Below, in pieces: positions 1 to 6,021 of a stretch of DNA of 7,578 nucleotides. The stretch is from an uncultured Granulicatella sp. (lineage in GTDB: Bacteria; Bacillota; Bacilli; Lactobacillales; Aerococcaceae). The stretch lies in assembly GCA_937891475.1 (NCBI GenBank), contig CALATC010000234.1, positions 1 through 7,578 of the forward strand. The letters run 5' to 3'. The notes beneath the pieces are model-generated. The model saw nothing but the letters and a program-made list of their open reading frames with translations, was not told the origin of the DNA and searched no databases. The translations under genes and the position numbers were made by a program. The stretch's first letter is position 1. The number at the start of each line of letters is the position of its first letter.

Positions 1-287
1 AACATGCTCTTGGTCTTGTGACTGAAGCAGGTCTTGAAGTACTTGTTCACATTGGATTAGACACAGTAAGTCTTGAAGGAAAACCATTTACCGTTCATGT
101 TGCTGAAGGACAAAAAGTTGCAGCAGGTGATTTACTTGTTACAGCTGACTTGGATGCAATTCGTGCAGCAGGTCGTGAAACTTCAACAATTGTTGTCTTT
201 ACAAATGCTGATGCGATTCATTCAGTTAAATTAGAACAAACAGGTACTCTTGCAGCTAACACAGTAGTTGCTAAAGTAGAATTATAA
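1..287 (+). CDS. PTS sugar transporter, IIA (glucose-type) domain, C-terminal part
   Basis: This is the 3' end of a gene that begins before the window; the frame is open from base 3 to the TAA at 285-287, followed directly by a second stop (TAG). The visible 94 residues are the second half of a IIA-Glc (Crr-like) domain. The segment begins HALGL, where the His corresponds to the auxiliary His75 of E. coli IIA-Glc, and continues to LVHIGLDTV, whose His (codon 48-50) corresponds to the phosphorylated His90. LEGKPF and the final VAKVEL strand are also typical. The domain receives phosphate from HPr and passes it to the IIB domain of a membrane permease. In Lactobacillales such a domain is usually the C-terminal part of a IICBA protein for glucose, trehalose, sucrose or a related sugar. 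The substrate cannot be read from this fragment. The GTG at 18 lies inside the domain and is not the real start. Confidence 0.93.
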   Translation, partial: HALGLVTEAGLEVLVHIGLDTVSLEGKPFTVHVAEGQKVAAGDLLVTADLDAIRAAGRETSTIVVFTNADAIHSVKLEQTGTLAANTVVAKVEL

Positions 288-294
288 TAGTCTT

Positions 295-327
295 GAGGTT
301 GGAATCTTTTTCCAACCTCTTATTTTA
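295..327 (+). terminator. Rho-independent terminator after the PTS gene
   Basis: A perfect 10-bp stem, GAGGTTGGAA (295-304) with TTCCAACCTC (310-319), encloses a 5-base loop and is followed by a T-rich tract (TTATTTT). It lies 7 bases after the PTS stop codons. The tail runs straight into the Shine-Dalgarno site of the next gene at 327-331, so any expression of that gene from the PTS promoter must read through this hairpin. Confidence 0.85.
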
Positions 328-337
328 GGAGAAAAAT

Positions 338-1153
338 ATGAAATTTTTAACACTGAATACTCATAGCTGGATGGAGAAAGAAGCAGAAGAAAAATTCAAT
401 CTTTTACTTCAAGATATTCTGGACAAGAATTATGATTTGATTTGTTTTCAAGAAGTCAATCAGGAAATCACTTCACCAGAGGTAAAAGTTGATGACTTCT
501 ACAAAGCTTTGCCATCAGCAGAACCAATTCACCAAGATCACTATGTTAGACTTTTGGTAGAAAAATTAGCTGAAAGTGGCAGAAATTATTACTGGACTTG
601 GTCTTATAATCATATCGGTTATGATCGCTACCATGAAGGGGTAGCAATCTTATCTAAAACACCAATTGAAGCCAGAGAAGTTTTGGTATCAGACGTGGAT
701 GATCCAACAGACTATCATACTCGTCGAGTTGCCTTGGCTGAAACGGTAGTGGATGGTAAGGAACTTGCAGTGGCTAGTGTGCACCTTTCTTGGTGGGATA
801 AAGGTTTCCAAGAAGAATGGGCACGTTTTGAAGCTGTCTTGAAGAAATTAAACAAACCGCTTTTACTAGCTGGAGATTTTAACAATCCAGCCGGTCAAGA
901 AGGTTACCAAGCTATTTTAGCGAGTCCATTAGGTTTACAAGATGCATTTGAAGTAGCTAAAGAGAAAAGTGGTAGCTATACCGTTCCACCAGAAATTGAT
1001 GGATGGAAGGGAAATACAGAACCACTCCGCATTGACTATGTATTTACCACTAAAGAGTTAGAGGTAGAAAATCTACATGTCGTTTTTGACGGGAATCATA
1101 GTCCTCAAGTGAGTGACCACTTTGGCTTAAATGCTCAATTAAACTGGAAGTAA
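338..1153 (+). CDS. Endonuclease/exonuclease/phosphatase family hydrolase
   Basis: The 271-residue protein has the full set of motifs of the EEP superfamily (DNase I / neutral sphingomyelinase / inositol phosphatase fold). They are LNTHS with Asn7, CFQEV with metal-binding Glu39, HEGVAILSK near 99-107, SVHLSWW with His149, AGDFNN with Asp180 and Asn182, RIDYVF with Asp233 and the terminal SDHFG with Asp260-His261. These residues form the metal-dependent phosphodiester-cleaving centre, so an active enzyme is likely. There is no signal peptide or membrane segment, so it should be cytoplasmic. The family includes nucleases, sphingomyelinase-like enzymes and phosphatases, and the substrate cannot be told from sequence. 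The start is set by AGGAG at 327-331, 6 bases before ATG. There is no room for a separate promoter after the upstream terminator; transcription by read-through or from inside the PTS gene is likely. Confidence 0.92.
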   Translation: MKFLTLNTHSWMEKEAEEKFNLLLQDILDKNYDLICFQEVNQEITSPEVKVDDFYKALPSAEPIHQDHYVRLLVEKLAESGRNYYWTWSYNHIGYDRYHEGVAILSKTPIEAREVLVSDVDDPTDYHTRRVALAETVVDGKELAVASVHLSWWDKGFQEEWARFEAVLKKLNKPLLLAGDFNNPAGQEGYQAILASPLGLQDAFEVAKEKSGSYTVPPEIDGWKGNTEPLRIDYVFTTKELEVENLHVVFDGNHSPQVSDHFGLNAQLNWK

Positions 1154-1168
1154 AAGTGAATGTTAGAC

Positions 1169-1206
1169 AAATCCTGTTGGTGAGAAATCATCGACAGGAT
1201 TTTTTA
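1169..1206 (+). terminator. Rho-independent terminator after the EEP hydrolase
   Basis: A 14-bp stem pairs 1169-1182 (AAATCCTGTTGGTG) with 1189-1202 (CATCGACAGGATTT). It contains two G-T wobbles, has a 6-base loop and runs into a T6 tract at 1200-1205. It begins 15 bases after the hydrolase stop codon. Confidence 0.9.
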
Positions 1207-1323
1207 CATGCAAAAAGAGATTAAGTTATACAAGGAGATTTTCTCTAACGGATAATAATTCGCGGACTTTATTAGGAGTAACAGATGAAAGAGTCGGGGA
1301 TATTCTACAAGTATTCATAATTG

Positions 1324-1352
1324 TTTACTAGAAATCTCTTATCCTGTAAAAT
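1324..1352 (+). promoter_or_regulatory. Candidate promoter for the 1383 membrane protein gene
   Basis: A -35-like TTTACT (1324-1329, 4 of 6 consensus bases) and a -10-like TAAAAT (1347-1352, 5 of 6) are separated by 17 bases. Transcription would begin near 1359, about 24 bases before the ATG. It lies between a strong terminator and the gene, where a promoter is expected. It was found by eye only. Confidence 0.5.
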
Positions 1353-1382
1353 AAAGGTTAGTTTAAAAAGCGAGGTATAAAG

Positions 1383-2018
1383 ATGATAAAGAATTTTTTA
1401 CAATTAACACGTAAACAACAAATCATTACAATTGTGGTTTATACAGTGATTGCAGCCATTACAATGTATCTTGGGTATAAACAAAGTCAAGCACCTGTTG
1501 TGACTACGAACTCTCTTACAGGATTCCAAAGTGCTCAACTACCTTCTGCACCTGACAATTCTATTTTAGGATGGTTAAATTTCCATAAAATTGGATTAGT
1601 TTTTGCACCAGTGAGTGTATTGATTCTTGATTACTTTAAAATCCATTTAATTCGTAAAGGATTTATTTTGAAAACATTACTAAGTGCAGCGTTAATTTTA
1701 TTATTTGCCTTTTTATTACAAGTAGCTTTAGTCATTGTCTTTACAGTTGTAGTATTGGCGATTGCTCTAACTTTTGTCTTTAATGAATTTGGTCCAAGTT
1801 CTGGAAGTTATGGCGGTGGTGGAGGTTATTCTGCTCCATCTGGAAATAACAATGATGCTGCAAGAGCTGAACAAGCTAGATTAGCTAGTGAGCAAGATGC
1901 AGAACGCAGAAGACAACAAGATATTGATCGTTACGAAAGAGCAGCTTATGAATACCAAAGCCGAGGCTTAAATCGTGCTGCAGATGAAATGAATCAAAGA
2001 GCGAATAATTTGAAATAA
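1383..2018 (+). CDS. Unrecognised membrane protein with Gly-rich linker and charged helical tail
   Basis: I do not recognise this 211-residue protein. Hydrophobic segments lie at about residues 13-31, 66-84 and 97-133; the last is long enough for two tightly packed passes. A Gly/Ser linker follows at about 139-154, containing a run of five glycines. The final ~55 residues are soluble and rich in Ala, Arg, Glu and Gln (AARAEQARLASEQDAERRRQQ), with the pattern of a long helix or coiled coil. The layout suggests a small integral membrane protein carrying a flexible tail for interaction or self-association; by the positive-inside rule the Arg-rich tail is probably cytoplasmic. GAGG at 1372-1375, 7 bases before ATG, supports the start. 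It appears to be a single-gene unit between its own promoter and a terminator. Function unknown. Confidence 0.85.
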   Translation: MIKNFLQLTRKQQIITIVVYTVIAAITMYLGYKQSQAPVVTTNSLTGFQSAQLPSAPDNSILGWLNFHKIGLVFAPVSVLILDYFKIHLIRKGFILKTLLSAALILLFAFLLQVALVIVFTVVVLAIALTFVFNEFGPSSGSYGGGGGYSAPSGNNNDAARAEQARLASEQDAERRRQQDIDRYERAAYEYQSRGLNRAADEMNQRANNLK

Positions 2019-2028
2019 GCATAAACCG

Positions 2029-2076
2029 AGACTTTTTGATGTAGGAAGAAGTATACTACAGATAAAAGTCTTTTTT
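2029..2076 (+). terminator. Rho-independent terminator between the membrane protein and DUF4865 genes
   Basis: Arms at 2029-2044 and 2056-2071 pair as 8 bp (AGACTTTT/AAAAGTCT), a 3-base internal mismatch, then 5 bp (TGTAG/CTACA), with an 11-base loop and a T6 tail at 2071-2076. The Shine-Dalgarno site of the next gene starts only 3-5 bases later, so it could also act as an attenuator for the downstream pair. The loop region contains TATACT (2052-2057), a -10-like hexamer, but no good -35 was seen. Confidence 0.7.
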
Positions 2077-2092
2077 AGAAAGGAAAAATAAT

Positions 2093-2623
2093 ATGATATC
2101 AATGCAATATAAAATAAAATTACCAGATTCGTTTGACATGAACATCATTAGAGAACGAGTTCGAGAAAATGGACATAAAATGGACGGGTTTAAAGATTTA
2201 CTCTTTAAAGCGTATCTTATTTCTGTAGAAAATAGTAAAAATGAGATCAAAAAAGAATATGCGCCATTATATTTATGGAAAGATTCAGAAGGGATGAATC
2301 AATTTATTTGGGATGGATTTTATGATAATATTCTGAAGTCATTTGGATGGCAAACTATTTCTACAGCAATTCCATTAGCATTTGAGAAAAAGGAAAACTT
2401 TAATAGCAGTCGTTATTGTGTAGAAATAACAAGAGAAATCTCAGAATCCACTCAAATGGAACGATTAAGTTTTTCAACTACCTTTGAACATAGTACGAGT
2501 CAATTATTAGTTTATAATCCAGAAAAATGGCAATGTAAGGAATATTATTTCTTTGAAGAACTTCCAGAACAAATGGAAGGTACAAATATTTATGAAATTT
2601 TACATTTATCATTAGAACAGTAA
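2093..2623 (+). CDS. DUF4865 family protein
   Basis: The 176-residue soluble protein matches the pattern I know for the DUF4865 family. It opens MISMQYKIKLPDSFDMNIIR, then has NGHKMDGFKDLLFKAYL (about 26-42), the block EYAPLYLWKDSEGMNQFIWDG (about 55-75) and SFGWQTI (83-89). The molecular function of the family is unknown. No catalytic motif, signal peptide or membrane segment is visible. AGGA at 2081-2084, 8 bases before the ATG, supports the start; an in-frame ATG three codons later is possible but would remove conserved N-terminal residues. The stop codon is 18 bases before the start of the YghU-type gene, with no terminator between, so the two are probably co-transcribed. A shared role in redox or detoxification is inference from that pairing only. 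Confidence 0.88.
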   Translation: MISMQYKIKLPDSFDMNIIRERVRENGHKMDGFKDLLFKAYLISVENSKNEIKKEYAPLYLWKDSEGMNQFIWDGFYDNILKSFGWQTISTAIPLAFEKKENFNSSRYCVEITREISESTQMERLSFSTTFEHSTSQLLVYNPEKWQCKEYYFFEELPEQMEGTNIYEILHLSLEQ

Positions 2624-2641
2624 AATTAAAGGAGAATGAAT

Positions 2642-3430
2642 ATGAGCAATTATGAATTACCACGTGTGTGGAGTGCTGCAGACAGTAACCAAGGAAAATT
2701 TTCAGGAATAAATCGTCCAACTGCTGGAAGTCGTTTTGAACAAGAATTACCCAAAGGAGAGAAACCATTCCAATTATATTCTCTAGGAACTCCGAATGGG
2801 ATTAAAGTTACGATTTTATTAGAAGAATTATTAGCATTAGGAATCAAAGAAGCAGAGTATGACTTATACAAAATTTCGATTATGGATGGAGATCAATTTG
2901 GGAGTGGCTTTGTAGAAGTAAATCCAAACTCAAAAATTCCAGCCTTATTAGATCAATCAGGAAAAACAAATATTAGAGTCTTTGAATCAGCGAATATTTT
3001 ATTATACCTTGCAGAGAAATTTGAACAGTTTCTTCCAAAAGAATTTGAAAAACGTACAGAAGTATTAAATTGGCTATTTTGGCAAGCAGGATCTGCACCA
3101 TTTGTAGGTGGAGGATTTGGACACTTCTTTAATTATGCTCCAGAAAAAATTGAATATGCGATTAATCGATTTACAATGGAAACAAAACGTCAATTAGACT
3201 TGTTAGACAAAGAATTGGCAACAAGACCTTATATTGCAGGCGAAGAGTACACGATTGCGGATATTGCGATTTGGTCTTGGTATGGACGCATAGTATTAGA
3301 TAAACTATACCAAAATTCAGCAGAGTTTTTAGATGCAGCTAGCTATACACACTTAGTGGAGTGGGCAAAACGAATTGAAAGTAGACCAGCTGTTCAAAAA
3401 GGATTAGAAGTGGAATATAAGAGTTTATAG
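2642..3430 (+). CDS. yghU: Glutathione S-transferase family protein, YghU type (glutathione-dependent disulfide-bond oxidoreductase)
   Basis: The 262-residue protein closely follows E. coli YghU as I recall it. The N-terminal extension (LPRVWSAAD, INRP) is followed by a thioredoxin-like GST-N domain (about 43-127) with LYSLGTPNGIKVTILLEELL, the cis-Pro motif NPNSKIPAL (Pro100) and FES (Glu115-Ser116). The all-helical GST-C domain (about 138-250) has NWLFWQAGSAPFVGGGFGHF and IAGEEYTIADIAIW. YghU and its relative YfcG bind glutathione and reduce disulfides; peroxidase activity is reported for the group. The Thr50-Pro51-Asn52 element takes the place of a classical catalytic Ser or Cys. It is shorter than E. 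coli YghU (about 288) because the C-terminal tail is missing. AAAGGAG at 2628-2634 is 7 bases from the ATG at 2642 but only 1 base from the ATG at 2636, so 2642 is chosen. Function depends on the cell having or importing glutathione. Confidence 0.93.
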   Translation: MSNYELPRVWSAADSNQGKFSGINRPTAGSRFEQELPKGEKPFQLYSLGTPNGIKVTILLEELLALGIKEAEYDLYKISIMDGDQFGSGFVEVNPNSKIPALLDQSGKTNIRVFESANILLYLAEKFEQFLPKEFEKRTEVLNWLFWQAGSAPFVGGGFGHFFNYAPEKIEYAINRFTMETKRQLDLLDKELATRPYIAGEEYTIADIAIWSWYGRIVLDKLYQNSAEFLDAASYTHLVEWAKRIESRPAVQKGLEVEYKSL

Positions 3431-3455
3431 TTCGTAGTTTAAGAGAAAAAATTAG

Positions 3456-3497
3456 AAAAGGAATTAGGTCCTATCTACTGGCTTAATTCCTTTTTTT
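3456..3497 (+). terminator. Rho-independent terminator after yghU
   Basis: An 11-bp perfect stem, AAAAGGAATTA (3456-3466) with TAATTCCTTTT (3484-3494), surrounds a 17-base loop and ends in a T7 run (3491-3497). Confidence 0.85.
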
Positions 3498-3510
3498 GTT
3501 TCAAAAAACA

Positions 3511-3539
3511 TTTACTTATCCCAAATTAACTGTTATCAT
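3511..3539 (+). promoter_or_regulatory. Promoter of the TraX-family gene, extended -10
   Basis: TTTACT (3511-3516) lies 17 bases from TATCAT (3534-3539, 5 of 6). The -10 is preceded by TG plus one base (3531-3533), the extended -10 element common in Gram-positive bacteria. Transcription would begin near 3546, giving a leader of about 25 bases that carries AGGAG at 3561-3565. Confidence 0.7.
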
Positions 3540-3570
3540 TCAACTATTATCTTAATAAAAAGGAGAAATT

Positions 3571-4329
3571 ATGAAAAGTTTTACACATCGTTCAAAATTA
3601 ATATATTTTGCAATTTTCTTAATGATATTCGATAGTTTTCGACCATTACTATTTAGTTTGGATACTTCACTTTATTTGTCAATTGTAGGTCGCATTGTTT
3701 ATCCTATTTTGTTATTTTTATTTGCAGATAGTTTCTACCATGCAACTAATAAAAAGAAAATAATGATTGGATTACTCCTATTGAGTTGGTTGCTATCTCT
3801 TGGATATGTTCTGATTAATCATTTTATTGTACCGATAGGATGGCAAAGTTATAAAAATATCTTTACGACATTACTAATTGTTGCTATGTTCAATGTTGGA
3901 ACTGATTATTTAAGAAAGTATCGTAAACAATTAGGAAGGAAAAATTATATTCTACGGTTCCAAGGAATAGGAATGATTTTATTACCTTTTATTCTATCGT
4001 TTTTAGTATTTGAAATTGGAATGTTCTTTTTGAAACCAACGTTTTCGAAAGCTATTGTGTATTATATCGTGGGAGCAGTAATGTTAATGTTACCAAGTCT
4101 CTTTGTAGTTCATACTGGAGTAATGATGGTAATATTAGGTTGGTTATTTTATTTTTTCAGAAAAAGAAGAGGAATTCAATATTTATTAATCCTTGTTTAC
4201 AGTATCTTTAGTTTTCTTTTACATCCATATAGCCTTCAATGGACGATGGTATTCTCAATTATTGCGATTCATTTCATTCATCGAGAAAAGAAAGAAAAAA
4301 CAAATCCAACTTCAGATATTTCTGAATAA
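3571..4329 (+). CDS. TraX family membrane protein
   Basis: The 252-residue, very hydrophobic protein has about eight membrane segments and a charged C-terminal end (HREKKEKTNPTSDISE). The early region follows the TraX pattern: a first helix with MIFDSF (Asp21, where many TraX proteins have Asp-His), then IVGRIVYPILLFLFADSF at about 38-55 and a basic HATNKKK loop, a Lys-Asn-Ile-Phe-Thr-Thr-Leu-Leu segment near 95-102, and LQWTMVF near 222-228. The usual final segment with an NGxRG-type loop and a last membrane pass is not visible, so it is a short or divergent member. TraX of the F plasmid N-acetylates pilin, and chromosomal homologues in Firmicutes are probably membrane acetyltransferase-like proteins with unknown substrates. 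No conjugation genes are nearby. AGGAG at 3561-3565 sits 5 bases before the ATG, downstream of its own promoter. Confidence 0.82.
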   Translation: MKSFTHRSKLIYFAIFLMIFDSFRPLLFSLDTSLYLSIVGRIVYPILLFLFADSFYHATNKKKIMIGLLLLSWLLSLGYVLINHFIVPIGWQSYKNIFTTLLIVAMFNVGTDYLRKYRKQLGRKNYILRFQGIGMILLPFILSFLVFEIGMFFLKPTFSKAIVYYIVGAVMLMLPSLFVVHTGVMMVILGWLFYFFRKRRGIQYLLILVYSIFSFLLHPYSLQWTMVFSIIAIHFIHREKKEKTNPTSDISE

Positions 4330-4368
4330 AGTATCATTATATGTTCATGATTGAAACATTAAATTCAT

Positions 4369-4404
4369 AAAAAACACGCTCAGTTTTAAATTGAGCGTGT
4401 TTTG
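4369..4404. terminator. Bidirectional terminator between convergent traX-like and csbD-like genes
   Basis: A perfect 12-bp stem, AAAACACGCTCA (4371-4382) with TGAGCGTGTTTT (4392-4403), has a 9-base loop. The + strand ends in T4. The - strand has a T6 tract from the A-run at 4369-4374. It lies between the stop codons of two convergent genes and can serve both. Confidence 0.88.
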
Positions 4405-4426
4405 ATTTGTAAAGATTTAATCGTTA

Positions 4427-4624
4427 TTAATCTTTTTTAAAGATGTTTTTAACACCTTCAATAGCGCCTTCAACAGCATCTTTTGCATCTTCAGCAACTT
4501 CTTTTACTTTAGAAACTACTTGTTCAGTAGCTCCTTCAGATTCAAGTTTTTTGTCGCCAGTTAATTTACCTAATCCTTCTTTGATAGAACCAGCAACTTG
4601 GTTTAATTTTTCTTCTGCTGACAT
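4427..4624 (-). CDS. CsbD family stress-response protein
   Basis: The 65-residue protein contains the CsbD domain near residues 5-35: [20 protein letters not shown] followed by [10 protein letters not shown]. This is the usual pattern, with Gly-x-Leu-Thr-Gly-Asp and the Glu-Gly turn. The rest (about 36-62) is an amphipathic helix with Val, Ala or Ile every three to four residues. CsbD proteins are small, abundant and soluble; B. subtilis CsbD is controlled by the general stress factor sigma-B, and the biochemical role of the family is unknown. GGAGGT (complement of 4631-4636) lies 6 bases before the ATG, a strong ribosome binding site consistent with high expression. It has its own promoter just after the terminator of the upstream pair, so it can be made independently of it. 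Confidence 0.93.
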   Translation of the reverse strand: MSAEEKLNQVAGSIKEGLGKLTGDKKLESEGATEQVVSKVKEVAEDAKDAVEGAIEGVKNIFKKD

Positions 4625-4697
4625 GAGATTACCTCCATTTATTAGATTTTACCTAATTCAAAGAAGAGTAATCATCATTAAACTAGATAGTAACTAA

Positions 4698-4726
4698 AGT
4701 ATATAAATTATGATTTCTAAAAGCAA
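4698..4726 (-). promoter_or_regulatory. Candidate promoter of the csbD-like gene
   Basis: Read on the - strand, TTGCTT (complement of 4721-4726) and TATACT (complement of 4698-4703, 5 of 6 to consensus) are 17 bases apart. The leader would be about 65 bases. The -35 sits just beyond the hairpin that ends the DUF421 gene. The spacing and -10 fit the housekeeping sigma factor rather than a sigma-B-type promoter. Confidence 0.55.
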
Positions 4727-4731
4727 ATTAA

Positions 4732-4755
4732 ATGCTCAGTCAATTTATTGAGCAT
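4732..4755 (-). terminator. Weak terminator after the DUF421 gene
   Basis: ATGCTCA (4732-4738) pairs with TGAGCAT (4749-4755), a 7-bp stem with a 10-base loop. On the - strand it is followed by an imperfect T-rich tail (TTAATTTGCTTTT). It starts about 12 bases after the DUF421 stop codon. The short stem and broken tail suggest incomplete termination, so some read-through into the csbD-like gene is possible. Confidence 0.55.
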
Positions 4756-4766
4756 CCATTTAATGA

Positions 4767-5396
4767 TTAATAAGTCACGACATTAATTTGACCTTTGTCA
4801 TATTCAGCAATGAAAATATCTGCTACATTATCAAAGCCTTCTTTTTGTAATTCTTCGATTAACCATTCTTCAGATTTACCAATTGTTTCTAAAATTTCTG
4901 TTTGAACAACACCGTCTGTAATAATTGGATATTTAGGATTTTCATCGCCCATTCTTACAACAATAAATTGTCCATTTTGTTCAATCACAGCTCTTTTTAC
5001 ATCTTTTAATTGGAATACACCTTGAGAACGTAATTTAAGAGCCACATCTGCAGCAGATAAACCTTTTGAACGACAAGCTTCTGGATCTAATTTTCCATTT
5101 TTAATAATTATCACAGGTTTACCGTCAATTAATTGCTTAATAACTGCAACATTTGTATTTAACCATTTCAATAGTAAGATTAAAATAGTCCAAATAATTA
5201 AAATAACAACATACTGAAGAATTGAAATCGAACTATTGTAAATAATCCCACCAATAATCCCCCCGAGAACATAATTTTGTATTTGGTCTACTGCAGAATT
5301 AGGTGCTAAATTTCCTTTACCAGTTAAATTAATAACAAATACTAAAGAAATAAGACCTAAAGCTAACTTAATCGCAAGTGTAATAAAAAAGCTCAT
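4767..5396 (-). CDS. DUF421 domain membrane protein (YetF/YcaP-like)
   Basis: The 209-residue protein has hydrophobic N-terminal segments at about 4-23, 43-53 and 56-77, then a soluble domain. DGKPVIIIKNGKLDPEACRSKGLS (about 91-114), the helix DVALKLRSQGVF, KDVKRAVIEQNGQFIVV (about 131-147) and a C-terminal DIFIAEYDKGQINVV are the typical DUF421 pattern. Family members such as B. subtilis YetF and E. coli YcaP are inner-membrane proteins with a cytosolic alpha/beta domain; their molecular role is not well defined, and some are linked to spore or envelope stress. Its ATG shares one base with the TAA of the upstream DUF3290 gene (TAATG), and GGAGG lies 10 bases before the ATG inside that gene (complement of 5407-5411), so translation is probably coupled. 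The two proteins likely act together at the membrane. Confidence 0.93.
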   Translation of the reverse strand: MSFFITLAIKLALGLISLVFVINLTGKGNLAPNSAVDQIQNYVLGGIIGGIIYNSSISILQYVVILIIWTILILLLKWLNTNVAVIKQLIDGKPVIIIKNGKLDPEACRSKGLSAADVALKLRSQGVFQLKDVKRAVIEQNGQFIVVRMGDENPKYPIITDGVVQTEILETIGKSEEWLIEELQKEGFDNVADIFIAEYDKGQINVVTY

Positions 5397-5848
5397 TATT
5401 TTTTAACCTCCACAAGTTCAACATCTGATTTATATAACTCCATCTTCTCTAATAAATAACTATCTTTATTAGAGCCACTTAAAGCACGATAAAATTGATC
5501 TCCAACTTTGATAATAACTCCATCAGTCGTAGAAGAAGTATTGACATAAATCTTTTCTTTATCAACCCCTAATTCTTTTGAAACAATTTCAATAAAGTTC
5601 AAAGAGTTACGGAATTGATTATTTGAAGATTGATTACTTTGTAAATTAGAAATCCCTATCAAAACAATCGCTACTAAAGTTAAAATTGAAATAATTGATA
5701 ATTCACGAAACTTACTACCACGTTTATCTTGATAAGCTTTAAAAGCAAAAAATGCAGTAACAAGAATCAGTAAAGCAGAAAGAATAACCATGACCCAATC
5801 TTGCTGACTGATTTGACTTAATACATATTCATATGAATAAAATTTCAT
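5396..5848 (-). CDS. DUF3290 family membrane protein
   Basis: The 150-residue protein has an N-terminal MKFYSYEYVLSQIS segment, two membrane helices at about 17-38 and 51-68 joined by a short basic loop (YQDKRGSKFREL), and a soluble domain. VSKELGVDKEKIYVNTSS (about 89-106) and DGVIIKVGDQFYRAL (about 109-123) match the DUF3290 pattern. The family is common in lactic acid bacteria, typically right next to a DUF421 gene as here; its function is unknown. It is the first gene of the pair and overlaps the DUF421 start by one base. AAAGGAGG lies 6 bases before the ATG (core complement 5855-5859), a near-ideal ribosome binding site. Confidence 0.92.
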   Translation of the reverse strand: MKFYSYEYVLSQISQQDWVMVILSALLILVTAFFAFKAYQDKRGSKFRELSIISILTLVAIVLIGISNLQSNQSSNNQFRNSLNFIEIVSKELGVDKEKIYVNTSSTTDGVIIKVGDQFYRALSGSNKDSYLLEKMELYKSDVELVEVKK

Positions 5849-5877
5849 AACGAACCTCCTTTTTTTGAATGCAATTT

Positions 5878-5906
5878 ATTATAAGATATTTATGATATAC
5901 GTGCAA
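5878..5906 (-). promoter_or_regulatory. Promoter of the DUF3290-DUF421 pair
   Basis: On the - strand, TTGCAC (complement of 5901-5906) and a perfect TATAAT (complement of 5878-5883) are 17 bases apart. The leader would be about 23 bases and includes the AAAGGAGG site. Confidence 0.7.
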
Positions 5907-5980
5907 TGATTTGGGAATGAGAAGGAAGGTGTGATGAGGAATGAGGTGTGAAGAAAAAATGAGAATTCTAAAAGGTTTAA

Positions 5981-5989
5981 TGCTATACT
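5981..5989 (+). promoter_or_regulatory. Extended -10 promoter inside the longest reading of the first small gene
   Basis: TGCTATACT matches the TGnTATAAT extended -10 element except for one base. No strong -35 is visible 17 bases upstream. Transcription would start near 5996, giving a leader of about 26 bases with GGGAAG (6009-6014) before the ATG at 6022. It supports the downstream start for that gene. Confidence 0.5.
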
Positions 5990-6021
5990 ATGAATACAAT
6001 GAAAAGATGGGAAGTAGAAAA

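Noticed and set aside
18..287. GTG at 18 as the start of an independent 89-residue protein
   Set aside because: It falls inside the IIA domain between its two key histidines, and the frame is open upstream to the window edge.
2056..2250. 64-residue frame on the - strand
   Set aside because: Antisense to the start of the DUF4865 gene, no ribosome binding site, low-complexity Phe/Leu composition.
2478..2768. 96-residue frame on the - strand
   Set aside because: Antisense to the DUF4865 and yghU genes, no recognisable domain or supporting start signals.
2650..2871. 73-residue frame on the - strand
   Set aside because: Shadow of the well-supported yghU coding region.
4443..4697. 84-residue frame on the + strand
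   Set aside because: Antisense to the csbD-like gene, whose family match and ribosome site are clear; the Ser/Pro/Thr-rich translation is typical of a shadow.
5865..5896. TTGAAT and TATGAT as a + strand promoter for the small-gene cluster
   Set aside because: The spacer is 20 bases, and a better-placed extended -10 exists at 5981-5989.
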